Source of the DNA: Siphonodentalium dalli
Lineage: Eukaryota > Mollusca > Scaphopoda > Gadilida > Siphonodentaliidae
Direction: 5' to 3'
Assembly: GCA_032622095.1 (NCBI GenBank)
Contig: CP136061.1
Span: forward strand, 7,390,734-7,454,733
DNA: 64,000 nt
Made by a program: the position numbers and the translations under genes. Within the stretch, counting starts at the first letter, position 1. The number at the start of each line of letters is the position of its first letter. A model generated the notes under the pieces. It saw only the letters and a program-made list of their open reading frames with translations, had not been told where the DNA came from and searched no databases. Shown in pieces: positions 37,301 to 52,300 of this stretch.

Positions 37301-40300
37301 GGGGGGGGGTGAGACACCCCACACCCCCTCTAGCCACATCCCTGATGTTACATACTGTATAGACTTGGACGTATATATACAAATTTAATGTATGTGCCAC
37401 GCTCTGTTACTGAGTGAGTTTTCTAATAACGTAGTACGTTATTGTCATATTTATATTCTGCAATAATTTGTACCTAAGAGACCGATTCTTATGTTTTATT
37501 GTGTTTTTATACTCCGAGGTGGGGACAATCTCGGTTTATTTACAGTATGCATGTTCTGAAATAACGATTACGGTCTGTTCGTTTATCGATTCTGGTCTGT
37601 TCGTTTACTGCATGAACCACATTATATGGAGTGTAATCCGTAATATGAATCTGGATTCTCCCACGAAATAAGGACTCTGGGAATATGGTGCCGGACATTT
37701 GCAGAGTTAGGTCACCAGAGGGTGAATTTAGTGAAACTATCCCACACATCAGGCTAGCATAACTAAATTCGCACTCTGGAACCCCATTATTATGGCTCAT
37801 GTTCTCTGGAAAGTATTTTTTATTATCAAATTAAAAAGTTTTTGAGTTTCTTCAGAAACTTCTTCACACAAATTATTTTTTAGTTTAGTTTCTCTATATC
37901 CCCAAATTGGCAGACGACATATTGCATAATCGAGGTGCCCAGTGGATGCACATCACAATATTCACAATCTGAGTCCAGGTCTCCCATAGCAGATGAGGCA
38001 TAAGCAGAATGCGGTCCCCAGAGGGTGAGTTTATTGATGCTCTATATTAACCATCTCGGGACCTCATTCTGCAAATGTCCGGCACCATATTCACAACTAC
38101 GCTTATTGTTACAAGATAGATGAGTTGTACGTATGTTTGTTTAATGTTTTTCGTTTTGGTGGTATTCCATTTTATGCATGCCAATGAAACTTCCAAAAAT
38201 TTCGCTGACTCAATGTGTTTTCCCACTGAATCTATACAGAGAAAGCTCATGGAAGCACCATTGCCTTATGTGTAGTTAAGGATGGATGAATTAAGCTATA
38301 CGCATAGCAGCAGTGAACGTTCAGGCGACCACGATTAAATCGTAAGTGGAGGAATCGGGCCCGACAAAGTCGTGGATAGTTTGTTCACACGATTGCGATG
38401 TCGTCCAGATGAGGATATCGTTCGTTGTTCGGAAGAAATGGTTAACCACGTGATTGACTATATATACCCTACGATCTACGATTTTTACGTACACCCGAAT
38501 GCGATTCCGTCGCAATTGGAGGTAACCAAGGAAACACCACGATTTCGCATCTAAAATAAAACAGTGTTTAATATTATTGCCATTTACTAATGATTAATGT
38601 GAAGAAAAATGGAAGATATGGTGAAATATTAATTAAATTTCCTATTTTCGTGTATATGACGTCATTTTCGGCGGCCATTTTGAATTTTTTTCGAAATTAT
38701 TGCCGTCATTTTGAAGAAGGACATCATACCAACAAAATGGCATACATTTTGTCTGTGTCTTTTGCTAACAACCGATCAATGGCAAATGTCTTAAAATGTC
38801 TTAAAATGACGCTATAATATCACGCTTGATGACTGTTTCAAAAACATTGCCATTTACCAATGATTAATGTGAAGAAAAATGGAAGATATGGTGAAATATT
38901 AATTAAATTTCCTATTTTCGTGCATATGACGTCATTTTTCGGCGGCCATTTTGAATTTTTTCGAAATTATTTTGCCGTCATTTTGAAGAAGGACATCGCA
39001 TACATTTTGTCTGTGTCTTTTGCTAACAACCGATCTATTACAACGATTAAATACAGCTGGTCGGAATTAGAGGAAATGGCGGCCATCTTGGATTCAAATG
39101 GCTCTAGCACCTAGTAGGGCCACCTTTATTTTTCGGTGAAATCCGGATTCTTTATCTGGATACCATAGGGAACAATAAAAATAAGGTTATTTGTAATCAT
39201 CGGGGGGGGGGGGGGGGGGGTGCACGTGGACCTTATTGGCTCCCCGACTGGTTTTACTGGCCATCTTGTCATGAGCATGCGCAGTCCAACTATCGGTTAC
39301 TACCCACGACGGAAAACTTTCCACTTACGATTGAATCGTGGTCGTCTGAACGTTTAATCGTAAATTACTCTTATCATTTACCAGTTCATATACAGTCTCG
39401 TGATTACTCTGAACAATCCGGCTGGCCATCAGACAGTGACGGCACGCCATGGTATGTTCAACCATCTATATCAATCAGAAGCAGAAGCCACACAGCACAA
39501 GGACACTATTGACATTCACGACAGCATTAACCGTACTTCGTGAGTTGAGTGTTTACTACCCTCTCTTCTGCTTTAGTATATTAACCCTTTACCAAACAAA
39601 CCGGCCAAAACCGCCCAAATAAAGCTTCAACAGCCTAAAATATCTTCGGTCTGTCTCAATAACACCATACAAATATGGATATCATTGGAACCGGTTCATT
39701 GACCACATTGTGATGGTTACATTTATGCCCTGTACCAATGCATTCTCTTATATATGCGAGTCGACCATAGGTCGCCTCGCATATATAAGAGAATGCATTG
39801 GCCTAAAAATAATCTTTTTTTAACACTTTTTACCATATTTTCTTACATTCTTTAACAATTTTATAATTTTTTCTTACATTTTTTAACAATTTTTATAATA
39901 TTTTTCTACATTCTTTGACAATTTTATCATTTTTAATATGTTAAGCCAATGCATTCTCTTATATATGCGAGGCGACAATGGTCGACTCGCATATATAAGA
40001 GAATGCATTGGCACAGGGCCGTTCTGTTGGGTAAAGGTTAATGTAACATACCAGTTGAAGACTAACACCAAACATCTAAACGTGTGTCCGTTACTCGTAA
40101 TAATAACTACCATGATATGTTCCATTCATTACGATGGGCTACAATGGGTAACGAAATTTGAATGGGGAATGAATGAAATGATCTGGCGTAAATACGCTGC
40201 GCTCGTTACAAATACGGTCGATGTGGTGTAACTGTGGGCCGCAGTGGGCGTATTGTAATGTGACGTCACCCCCCCCCCCCGGGGAAGATCTCTCGGTTTT

Positions 40301-43300
40301 ATAGTTAAAGTTTTATATACTTGGTGTGAATGTTATTCTAAAATTAGGTATATTTGCATGTTCGATAAAAGTCTCGTTAGTTTCATTGCGAATATCAGGT
40401 AATATGATCATACGTAAACGTAATTTGCGCCCGTTTGTTACTGTTCATGGGATTATCGGATGAATTTTTATCTTTAGAAGGATTTGATGATAAACCGTAA
40501 CGGGACACAAGACAATCATATATATGTAAATAATCACATATATCGTAAATGTTTGGCAGACCGTGCAATACGTGTCCCAGCTGTCTGGTCATCGACGCAG
40601 TCCTCAGTGTCTGGAGTTTTGCGCGCCGATGTAGGTTGTGACGTCATGATGCACGTCTTGATGTCATGACGCCTTTACTGGTTTTCCAAAAAGTTATCTT
40701 AAAAGTACTCTGCGATCTTTCAATCGGAACTTATAGTTTCACTTTGTCGGCCTTGAACTTTGAGAGTAATTCATCAATATTTTAGGCGAAAATACCGTTA
40801 GAAAATGGAAGATCCTATCTAAACGGCCAGTAAGTCCCCTATATTCCTCTTTCGGGGCAAATATTTTTAATAATTTTATAAAATATGTAAACAAAACTTT
40901 TTCATACAATATCACTTTTTTGTTAACCAGAACTTTGGTTTAATTTACATTAATTTTTTTAAATATCTTTGGCTTTAGGGGCATGTTGTTCCTACATATG
41001 ATGAAGTATAGCTCACATTTGATGGAACAAAGTTTTTAATTTTTGCCCTGGAGCATTTTGCCCAATTACACATTTCGATGTGGTATTAATCAATACAAAA
41101 TGGCGGCCGTCGCCAACAATAATTTTGGGACTCGGCTGACCCTTGAGTTATGAATAAATTATATATTTTAGGTAAGTTCAATCTATTTTAAGATTGGGCT
41201 GAAAAAGTCGGATTAGTATATCTCATATCCGCGTACGCATACCCTAGGTCGCTTGGCTTCCGCGGCTTCGCCGCGGGAGAGCGGGCGCTATAATTGCTCA
41301 TTTGCATAAGTTCGTCAGTTTGAGACTCCCAAATTGAATGTGGGTTTTGTCAAATTTCAATAAAAAATTATGTTTTATTTGCAGTTGTAACTATTTTTTA
41401 GAATAGCCCGGTCACCAAAAATCATTCTATTCATTTTTGCCCAGGATACATTATCCATTCCACACTAGCGTAATGCACGGAAGCCCCAGGTGCGTGCATG
41501 AAGTTGTTCTACGCATAACTGCTTTCAATTCTGTGATATGTCTAAAGGGGTACGGTACGCCATTTTCAATAAATTCCCGGTAATAACAATGATCTAATAT
41601 CGATAATATATAGAAAAATAAGTAACTTGAGTCGAAGATGTATCCAGGGAACGTTCAGGTTAATCGGTAATCGTAAAATCAAAGTTAATAATTTGATATA
41701 AATTTAATTTATGGCTGGAGCCATAAATTAAATTACCATTTCGTGTACAAGACGCAATCAAAATTAATTGAGGGATAATGGATTGGTAAACGCAATGGAC
41801 ACACGATCGTGTAAAACATTATTTTTGATACGGTGAGTAAAACCAGGCCACTCACTGAGTAGTGACTATACAATAACTTAAATGGGTATATGGGACTAGT
41901 ATGTATATAATATAACTTTTATTTTAAACATTTGCTTGAAAACTGTACAAACATTGCTCGACAACGACAATTTGTATTATCGCATTCCGACTAATTTGCC
42001 ATCCGTAAGATTACCTCGTACTGAATATACTTTAAAATAATGGAAAAAAATGGTTACCTTATTCTACGACTCAGAGACTATAGAAACCAACAACAACATT
42101 TGAGTACAGTATCCCTTTAATGACTATGAATAACAGAACCAACTTTTATACAGAAATGAACCTTGTTTAATATGGCATTTATGTATCACGTAAATTCCAT
42201 AAATTTGAAATATGGGATGTATGTGGGATTAACGGACCACATTCTTCCACGTGAACGTGGAAATTATGTGTCGGTAAATCTCACGTATAATTATGTCGAA
42301 TTTATGGAAGTTTACGTGATCCGTATTATATATGCCACAAATCTAGACATTTAATGGAAAATACGTGACTTTTAACTGAAATTAAATTTCTAATATAGAT
42401 ATATATTTAAGCACCATTTATATTCGAAATAACACATTTATAGATGCTTTAAATTAAAAATATATGTGTAATTTACGGTGAACTTTCAAGTTTATTCGAA
42501 ATAAAACTTTTATGGATATATTTATTTATTACATGATTCTGCCCTAATACCATTCAATAAACCCGTTCTGAAAATTTTGATATTAAACGTTTAATAACAG
42601 GAAATAGTGCCAGGTGATCTTTGACTTCCGGTTTGTCGTCTGTTTACATTCCGTACGCTATGTCTCAAAATACTATGGCTTCCAATATTTTTCCAACAAA
42701 CTATAATGATTGAAGAGTTTGAAAAGTTATTTCATTAAATTTATGCCATTAAATACGTCGAAGAGTCTTTATTTATCTGGGATTATTTCTTCACGCGGTC
42801 AAACAGTGCATAGTTACGTGAAACGTCATCGCAGATCTTTTTGAAGCCGATTTTAGTTCCACGTCTCATTTGTTGATTTAAGTATGTTTTATCTGGGTTT
42901 TGGATCATGTAATAAAAATAAAATATACAACTCGCCCTCAGTTTATAGCGGAATTTACAAAACTTGTCCAGTAAATTATGTCTGAACCGAGCCAGAGCTA
43001 ATTTATACTGCACGAGTTTTGTAAATTCCGCTATAAACTGGGGACTCTTTGTAGATCCTCTATACCCACATCTACGTGCCCTTTATATACGAGAAACTTA
43101 ATATATTCCCATGATATGCATCTTTAAAATCACCGTTATCTGTATAATAGACAGCATCATCCATGTCACCCAATCACATAATCTTGGTGGTTATACATTA
43201 TTCCACAGCGGTGTGGTTGGCTCAAGTGTGTATGTAAATTAAATCTTTTTCTGCCTTTAATTCGAAGTCATACACAGAAGTTCCATAACACTCCATCTAT

Positions 43301-46300
43301 AAACCGCGGGCACTCGCCTATATTGATAAGACTGGCTGCTTATTACGCGCGCCGTGTGTATACTATAATGTAGAGATTCTTGTTTCACCTGGGCGCATGG
43401 GGTTTTATTTATAGAACTGGGAATTTTTGGGAGGATTAAAAGTCGAACTGCGAACCGGAGGCCAAGTCCGGTAAAAGGTGTAGTTGGGAAATTTCAATTT
43501 CGTTTATTGTCGTTAACATTATATGTCAATAATGTTGATTTTTGGTTTGTGATAAGCTATGCCAATTACAAATAAAGAACTGAAAAAGATAATTTGTAAG
43601 TCTTATATTTCAACTTTTATAGAAATGTTTCGTTCTGCAGCCCACTGGGGATTGTGGTCGAAGACGGCCGAGTCGGCCACCGGTTCGTTAATTAGGTGCT
43701 GGTTGTTATTGTTATTTTAATGGATTTCTGAGTTGGTCATTCGCGAAACCAATATATTTATATTCTATAATTACACTCATGGGTATATAATATATGATCT
43801 TGAGCGCGTTACCATTTCTGACATTGGTTTTCTTGTAATTACTGTACATTGAAGTCGGTTCTCCGTACGAATATGTACATGTACACGTGTACATGTATAC
43901 AGCAGCGGGAAAAATATTCAATTAATATAAGCGCGGCCGACTGCAGAGACATGAGAGCCTATCATATATATCGTTACAAATGAATGGCATATTTAGACGT
44001 TTATATTACATTTAAGTGACATCAAACATCAAATTTAAGGATTTTACAATTTTTCAAATAAACGTGAGTTAAACGTCACGTATATTTTTATACATGGAAA
44101 TACGTGACATCGCCATATATGTAAACCTTACCTTTAGTCTGGTCGGAAAAGCTACATTTGTGGAATACTAGAACCCTAGAGGCATTTTTGGGGAAAAGCA
44201 TGAAACTAAGTTTTCTAACATAATTCAAGTATGCTGAATCCAATGAGGGTGCCTGTCGCTGCCTGTGACCCATATTTCACCCATAAAATCAACTTAAAGT
44301 CACATACTGTTTTATTGCCGCGAAAATACAGTAAGTCAATATCGAGTCATATTTCACACTCGTTATACATATAATCTCATGAACATGGGAATACTTTGTT
44401 ATTTGAATCACCCCTCGTGACCTTTCTGTCAGAACTATCTCATCATCTGCTATACATATATGGACAAATATGTTATTTAATAAATAAACGCTCTTTATGA
44501 AATCTCACCCAGTTGAAAGTTCTGTGAATCAGGATTAAGTTGAAAATATAACGTTTTTTCATAAATATCTTCTAGATCACTTCATGCTGCTTGGAACTGG
44601 TTGAGTAATGTGACTTTATTTTGTGTTTTGTATATTAACTGATCATTGGAGCAATTCAATATGCAATTATTGGGGTCCTAGCCCCTTCCTACAAAAATTC
44701 GATTTTTTAGAACGCGGTATAAAATTTCACAATTGGGATTCTAGTCATATTTCAACAAGAAATTAACAGAACGTTGTAATCTAAGTCAGGCATATCATTA
44801 CCTAGCTATGACTATTCCAACTCATTGGAACCAAAATTCTTACTTTGGCTCAAAATGGCTGCCAAAATGACCGCCAAAATATGGAAAATGGTAAATATTG
44901 CCCCAGCGCATCCTGCAATCGCTTACAAGTTGTGGTTGATGTATACAATTGGCTATTCTGCATCCTATACATTGAATACTAACATGTCTGATGCACCACG
45001 GTTAATTGTTACTATTGTCACCACTGACATCACCAAAATATTGGACTTTTCTCTCAAAAACTTGACATAAATATCGGCAAAAATTAACTTTTCAGGTATG
45101 GACCATTTTTTCAAGTAAAATGTAACTGTCTTTGAATTCAAAACTGTTTATTGTTTTAGTCTATCTTAAATGTGTCACACTACGGTATTTATAGACCAAA
45201 TTGCTCAAGATGGCTTCCAAAATGGCAACCGAATTTGTAAAAAGTTTTTTTTTACATATATCCCGAATATTCTCTGTGTTATCCGAAAAGGTAGTAAATT
45301 GTGACTCACTTGGTTATTATACGTGTTAGTTAATTAACTGACGACTATATATTCTATTCTGGTTGTCCCAGTTCCGTATGAGGCATGACAAATTCATTTT
45401 AAAGTATGGAATTTTGTCGAGAACCTTTTTTGTGATTCTGGCCATATTATTGAAAGGAAATGGGCATAACTTTGAGACGGAACCGAGATGAACCATAATC
45501 TGTGGTTATTCTGGTCCATTACGATAAAAAAAATATCAACTGGATACAGTGTGGATGACAAGATGGTAGTCAGGGAGTTACTCTATGATCATATGTGAGG
45601 TGAATAGGTATACAGGGAGTTATTGTATGTCATGAATGATGTGAATAGGTATACAAGGAGTGATTATATGGTTATGTGTGGGTTGTCCATGGTAAGATGT
45701 ATAGGTATACAGGGAGATGTCATGGTCATGTGTGAGGTGAATAGGTATGCATGGAGTGACTATGGTGTATGGTTGTGTCTATCCAGTACGGGTGCACCCG
45801 ATGTGCCTGCATGGACATTGATGTGGTGTATGGATATAGCTACATGGTCATCTATGTGTTGATTTTGTATATATGGAGTGACTGTAAGGTCATGGGTGGG
45901 ATGTACATGTGTTGTCTGTATGATCATGGATGGGGTGTGTGGATAAATAGGGAGTTATTTTATGGTTACGGGACATGTGTATAGGTATACATGGAATAAC
46001 TGTACGGTCATGATTGAAGTGTATATGCATACCTGGAGTAAGCTGGGTGGACATTATCGAGCGTGTGGGTATATAGGGAGTGTCCTTGTGGTATATATCT
46101 CGTGGATGTATTATCATTGGTGGCGTGTATGATTATACAGTGAGTTGCCGAATTGTCATGTGTGAGGTGTATATGCAACTATGGAAGGTATGAGTGGTCG
46201 TGTGTGCAGGTTTTGTGTATATCTGGAAGGGCTGAATGGCCGTTGGTGAGGTGTATATGTATACCTGAAGTGACTTTATGGTATAGGGTTGGCTGCATAT

Positions 46301-49300
46301 GTATATATCGAGTGGTTATATGACTATGTGTGTCGAATAGGTATACATGTAGTGTCATTGGTGAGATGAGTACATGTATATATACAAGGAGTGACTGTAT
46401 GATCATAAATGTAATGAATATCTATACATGGAGTGACTAAATGGGCATGTGTCAGGTGTATGGGTATACCTGGTGTTCCTGCTTGGTGACTCGTGGCGGT
46501 ATGGTCATAAGTGTAGGTTATACGGGTATATACACGTGTTGCTATATGGTCATGGGCGAGGGGTATGTGTATATAGCGAGTGGTTATATGGCAATGGATG
46601 AGGTGCATATGCATACATGGAGTGACTTTTCTGACATGGCTGGAGTGTATTAGTATATCTTGTGTCGCTATTCGGCTATGGTGTGACACATATGGATACA
46701 GGGAGTGACATGGCCAATGGTGAGGTAAATATGTATACAGGGATTGACCAACGTCATGTATGAATGTTTTGAATAGGTACACACGGGGTGACCATATGAC
46801 CATAGGTCAGGTGAATGAGTATACCAGGTGGCATGGGTGAGGGTATGTGTATGAAGCGAGTGGCTATATGGCCATTGGTGAGGTGCATATGTATACCTGG
46901 AGTGACTCTATGGTCATTGTTGTGGTTTGATGTATATATTGAATGTCTATTTGACCATGTGTGTGGAGAATAGGTATACAGGGGATTACCATATGGCCAA
47001 TGGTGAGGTGAATGCATGGGTATACACGGAGTGACTATATGGTTATGGGTCATGTTTAGGAGTATACCCGGTGTGCCTCCATTGTGACTCATGGCTGTAT
47101 GGTCATCCTTGGTCATGGTCATCGGTCAGGCGTTCGTGTATACATTGGGTCACTATATTTGTATGTCTGTAGTGTTTATGTATATATGGAATTACTGTGT
47201 GATAATTAGTGGCTATCGCTTTCCACGTTTAACGTTTCCCCCATGTACACAAACACCATCAAGATGGAGAACTCTCTGACATGACCTCTCTATTGATTAA
47301 CATATCCTTGAGTTATTGTGGAAATCGATAGCAACCCAAGGTACACATGTACAACCCACCCATTACTTCAGTCACTCCATATGTACATAAACACCACACA
47401 AATGACAATATAGTCAACCACTTTATACACGTACACCTGACGATACAGCCACGATTCACCATGCATGAACACCAGGTATACTCCTACACCTGGCACATGA
47501 CCATATAGTCACTCTATGTATACATATTCACCACATTTACGATCATACATTCACTCAGTGTATACACATCTCACTATGGACCATACAGGCACTACATGTA
47601 TACCTATTCGCCATACCCATGACCATAGGATAAATACAGGTATACATATACACCTCACCAATGGTGAGCCCTTCCAGATATACCAATACCCACGCACACG
47701 ACCACTTATACCTTCCATATACACCTCACACATGACAATTCAGCAACTCACTGTATACTGTACTCATACACGCCGCTCCAATGATCAGTTACTATACAAA
47801 ACACAAAATAAAGTAACATTACTCAACCAGTTCCAAAAAACATGAACTAATATAGAAGATATTTGTTGAAAAAACGTCATATTTTCAACATCCGGCAGCC
47901 ATTTTGGCGGCCATCTTGGAGGGTGAGTTTCAATTTGGCGCCAAAAAAGTGTCATTATGTCTCAGCTTCACGACAATATATACATATGTATACATTTTAC
48001 TAGATTTTCCCGCTATAATTTGCATAAAACTGACTTAGGATCTGATCTGAAAAATGGCGGCCAGGATGTACGCCATCTTGTCTGGAGTCTACACGGCCAC
48101 TTTATTTTTCTTGTTAATATTGCTTAAAAGTTGAAGGACATAATAAGGAACAAAATGAGTGGTGAAGTTAAGTCCCAGGGGGGTGCAAGGGTACCCCTAT
48201 TGGCTCCCGGACTATAAGAGAATTCTTACGAGAATCGTCGATAAATATACAAAACAGCAATGTCTTACCGTAGGTACCTGATTAATATGATGTTAATGTT
48301 TCAGAATTATTACTGTGATGATAGTATCATGATACAATGCGGCTTTGAACGTTCCGCGTGGAGTATATAAGTTTGAGTAAGTTCCTTGGCCAGTTACGTG
48401 ATTTCATATGACGTTGTACGGTGTGCCGGATCAACAACCCTCCAGCGAAGAAAACACGAAGATTTTAAAAGCCTTTTATTGAACCCTATGTTCATCCAAT
48501 CGGGCGACAGGCAGTCTATTCGTGTTCGGCACCTTCGAATTATGGTAAAAAAGTTGGTTTGACACTTTTCCGCGGAAATGCTTCTAGAAATGTCTTTTCT
48601 GAGAATTACGACTAGACTACTTTCCATCCAGTGAAACAGACCATCTTTTCGTTGACATACAGATACCACATAGAGACGTACGTGTACTGTTCTCCAGGAT
48701 TTCATGGATCTAGATGCGAACAGCCTTGTCAGTTTCCAAACGAAGTGTGTGCGGATAACGGCCAGGTTCATTGTGCATCTGGTTCGTAACATATAACACC
48801 TAGAGCCATTATATTTGATTGATTTGAGGTTATCAAGGTCTTTTCCGAGTCAAGTTAAATCAAACTTTTTATTCACATAAACCACAAATCTGGAACAAAT
48901 CTCGAAGAGAAATTGTACACAAATAAACAGCGGCATCCGAAGATAATTATGTAAGCACATCAACAAAAGAAAGTCCCCCCCTAATATATTTGGTAATATT
49001 TAATGAGATATTGGATCGATTTTGACGAAACTTTACGCAAATATTTAGTGGTATCTGAGACACAACATGTGCGAGGCACCGTCCTGTGAGTTGTGTTGTG
49101 GTCGACTGAGCACGAATTGAATGGAAGAGGGATGCTTTTCAAAAGTTGCAAAATACTTGTATGCATGTGTCTTTTTGAGCTGTTACCACAACTCCACCAT
49201 TGTCATTACGTGTATATTGACACTCTTTCTTTGCTCGTGTACATATATCGTGCATAAATAGGGCTTGCACGTATATCAAGTCATCTCGTTTTGTCATGAA

Positions 49301-52300
49301 ATGCACAGCTTAGCGAAATAAACTATACCATTATAGTAGTGCACTCAACAATACTATGACTCTACAGAGAGTAATCAATTGGTTCCGAGAATTACGTTAA
49401 ATAATTCACGAGAGGCGAGAGACGTCGTTAAGAAATGAGTGCAGGTTAACGCACTTGTTTTTTACACAAACGTCTCTCGCCTCGAGTGAATTATCGAACG
49501 TAATTCTCGGAACTAATTGATTAATCTATTATTACACTTCTGCATCAATTTGGTTCGCCAAGTATGATTAAAACACACAGAATTAATTCATGAAAGTCCC
49601 GATGTGGAAAAAGATCAACAATAGAAAATTCAGTATAGATCAGAAAGCGACGTCACGTCAAAGACGTCATGGGAAATAATGACATAATTCACTAGTGGCA
49701 TTACCATTTTTAATTAACAGCGTTTTCAACGGAAATCGCGCACCTGAATGTAATAAAGAGGTATACACGCATGTACGCATCATGCAGCGCAATTAATTGT
49801 CATTGATTAATTATCATAATCACACTAACATAGCATAAATGTTTTGAGCGACGCGAAAATGTGCATAATTACCGTATGAAAACTTTACCTACATAAATGG
49901 TGATACAAACTGATTCGTTGTTTTCGTGAAGCATGCAGCAAATGGTATTTCTGCATTTGTGTTTTGTTTTCAAGGTTGGACTGGGGCGCAGTGCAACAGT
50001 GACATAAACGAATGTGTGGCGCATCGGAACATATGTGGGACCAATCGAGTTTGTAAGAATTTTGATGGTGGATACACTTGCGACTGTGCACATGGGTGGA
50101 GCGGATACGACTGTAAGAATGACATAAACGAGTGCCATGGTCAACATATCTGCCACAACGGAACATGTATTAACACAGATGGGAGCTACACATGTGCGTG
50201 TCGAGATGGCTACAGTGGACGAAATTGTCTGACACCACCAGCTCCATGTTGGAATAATCCATGTAAAAACCAGGGAACGTGTTTAGAACACGAAGGACAC
50301 TTTATATGCCATTGTAAAATTGGGTGGAAAGGAAGTACGTGCGAGATCGATATCGATGAATGTAAAGAGTTCCACGATGTTTGTAATTCTCACGGAGTCT
50401 GTACAAATACCAACGGGTCTTATTCATGTCACTGCTCTAACGGGTGGACTGGAAGTACATGCAGCATGGACGTGGACGAATGTGAACATCACGACTTCTG
50501 TTCGCACGGCGGCGCGTGTGAAAACATACCCGGGACTTTCAAATGTCACTGTGCCAATGGGTGGAGTGGAGTGATATGTACAGTCGATGTGAATGAATGT
50601 TTGACAAATACAGACCCATGTGGACCCCATGGCCGTTGTTTCAACACTGCCGGAAGTTACTTTTGCGCATGCGAACCTGGGTATGGAGGATCGCATTGTC
50701 ATTTTGATATCAACGAATGCAGCGACGGATCGGAATGTCACCACGGTCGTTGTCACAATACGATTGGATCGTACGTCTGCGCATGCGAAAAAGGCTTCAC
50801 GGGGAGACAGTGCAACGAAGATGTCGACGAATGTGTCAACCATCCATGGCTTTGCGGTAACCATGGGAATTGTGTGAACACCCCAGGGAGTTATCGCTGT
50901 GTATGTCACGATGCTCACAGTGGAGCGAATTGTTCTGTTCCAAATCCATGCGACTCCAATCCATGTCAGAATTCCGCCACATGTGTTCCCAAAGAGGGAA
51001 ACTTTAGTTGCCAATGTAATGTTGGCTGGGATGGCCATACGTGTTCCAATGACATCAATGAATGTCTTGCAGCCGACGGAATATGTGGATCACATGGGGT
51101 ATGTTTGAACACAGAAGGTAGCTACGCTTGTGATTGCCACGATCACTATAGTGGGGCCAACTGTTCCATCCCAAACCCGTGCGACAATAATCCATGCCTG
51201 CATTCAGGTAGCTGTGTAGTGACAGAGATCGGTCATTTTTGGTGTTATTGTGATATCGGATGGTATGGTTGCACGTGTTCTCTTGATGTTGACGAATGTG
51301 CCGATCAACATATATGTGGGTATCACGGCGGATGTCATAACTTACCCGGAAGTTATTTATGCGAATGCCATGGCAACTATACCGGCATTTATTGTTCGTA
51401 TGCTGATCCATGTGACAGTAAGCCTTGCGAAAACAACGGCGCATGTCATCGGACAGGAGATATGTCATACGTCTGCGACTGTGATCAGCAATGGACTGGA
51501 CAACAGTGTAGTATCGACGTCAATGAATGTCTTAATTCGTCCATATGTGGCGAACACGGAACATGTATGAACACGCACGGAAATTATTCCTGTCTTTGTC
51601 ATCAAGATTACATTGGTTACCAATGTAGTGTGTTCGACTACTGTGGTTCACAGCCATGCCAACATGGTGGGGCTTGTCACCTTGGTAACGAAACGTTCGC
51701 GCGTTTTTGCGAGGATATGTGGACTGGTTCGACTTGCGCAGTAGATGTGGACGAATGTCTGGTATACGACACTTGGAAGCTATGCGGACCTAATGAAGTC
51801 TGTGAAAATCTGCCAGGAAGTTTCCAGTGTGTCTGTGATCGTAATCATACTGGATTTCTCTGTCTGTTGTTAATCAATGACGGAGTCCCACTCAGAACCA
51901 CAACGAATGACGGAGTCCCACTCAGAACCACAACCAATGACGGAGTCCCACTCAGAACCACAACCAATGACGGAGTCCCACTCAGCACCACAACGAATGA
52001 CGGAGTCCCACTCAGAACCACAACCAATGACGGAGTCCCACTCAGAACCACAACCAATGACGGAGTCCCACTCAGCACCACAACGAATGACGGAGTCCCA
52101 CTCAGAACCACAACCAATGACGGAGTCCCACTCAGAACCACAACCAATGACGGAGTCCCACTCAGCACCACAACGAATGACGGAGTCCCACTCAGAACCA
52201 CAACCAATGACGGAGTCCCACTCAGAACCACAACCAATGACGGAGTCCCACTCAGCACCACAACGAATGACGGAGTCCCACTCAGAACCACAACCAATGA

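Noticed and set aside
45623-47845. Several 60-159-codon frames on both strands (for example 46803-46324 minus)
   Set aside because: They follow a degenerate 40-55-bp tandem repeat, the repeated H-I-x-T-R phrases are the unit itself, and no domain is present.
48394-48792. 132-codon minus-strand ORF
   Set aside because: Overlaps exons 4 and 5 of the DSL gene, whose + strand reading has domain and splice support; the minus product has no domain.
50424-51468. Long minus-strand and alternate-frame ORFs over the EGF exon
   Set aside because: Shadows of the EGF coding frame.
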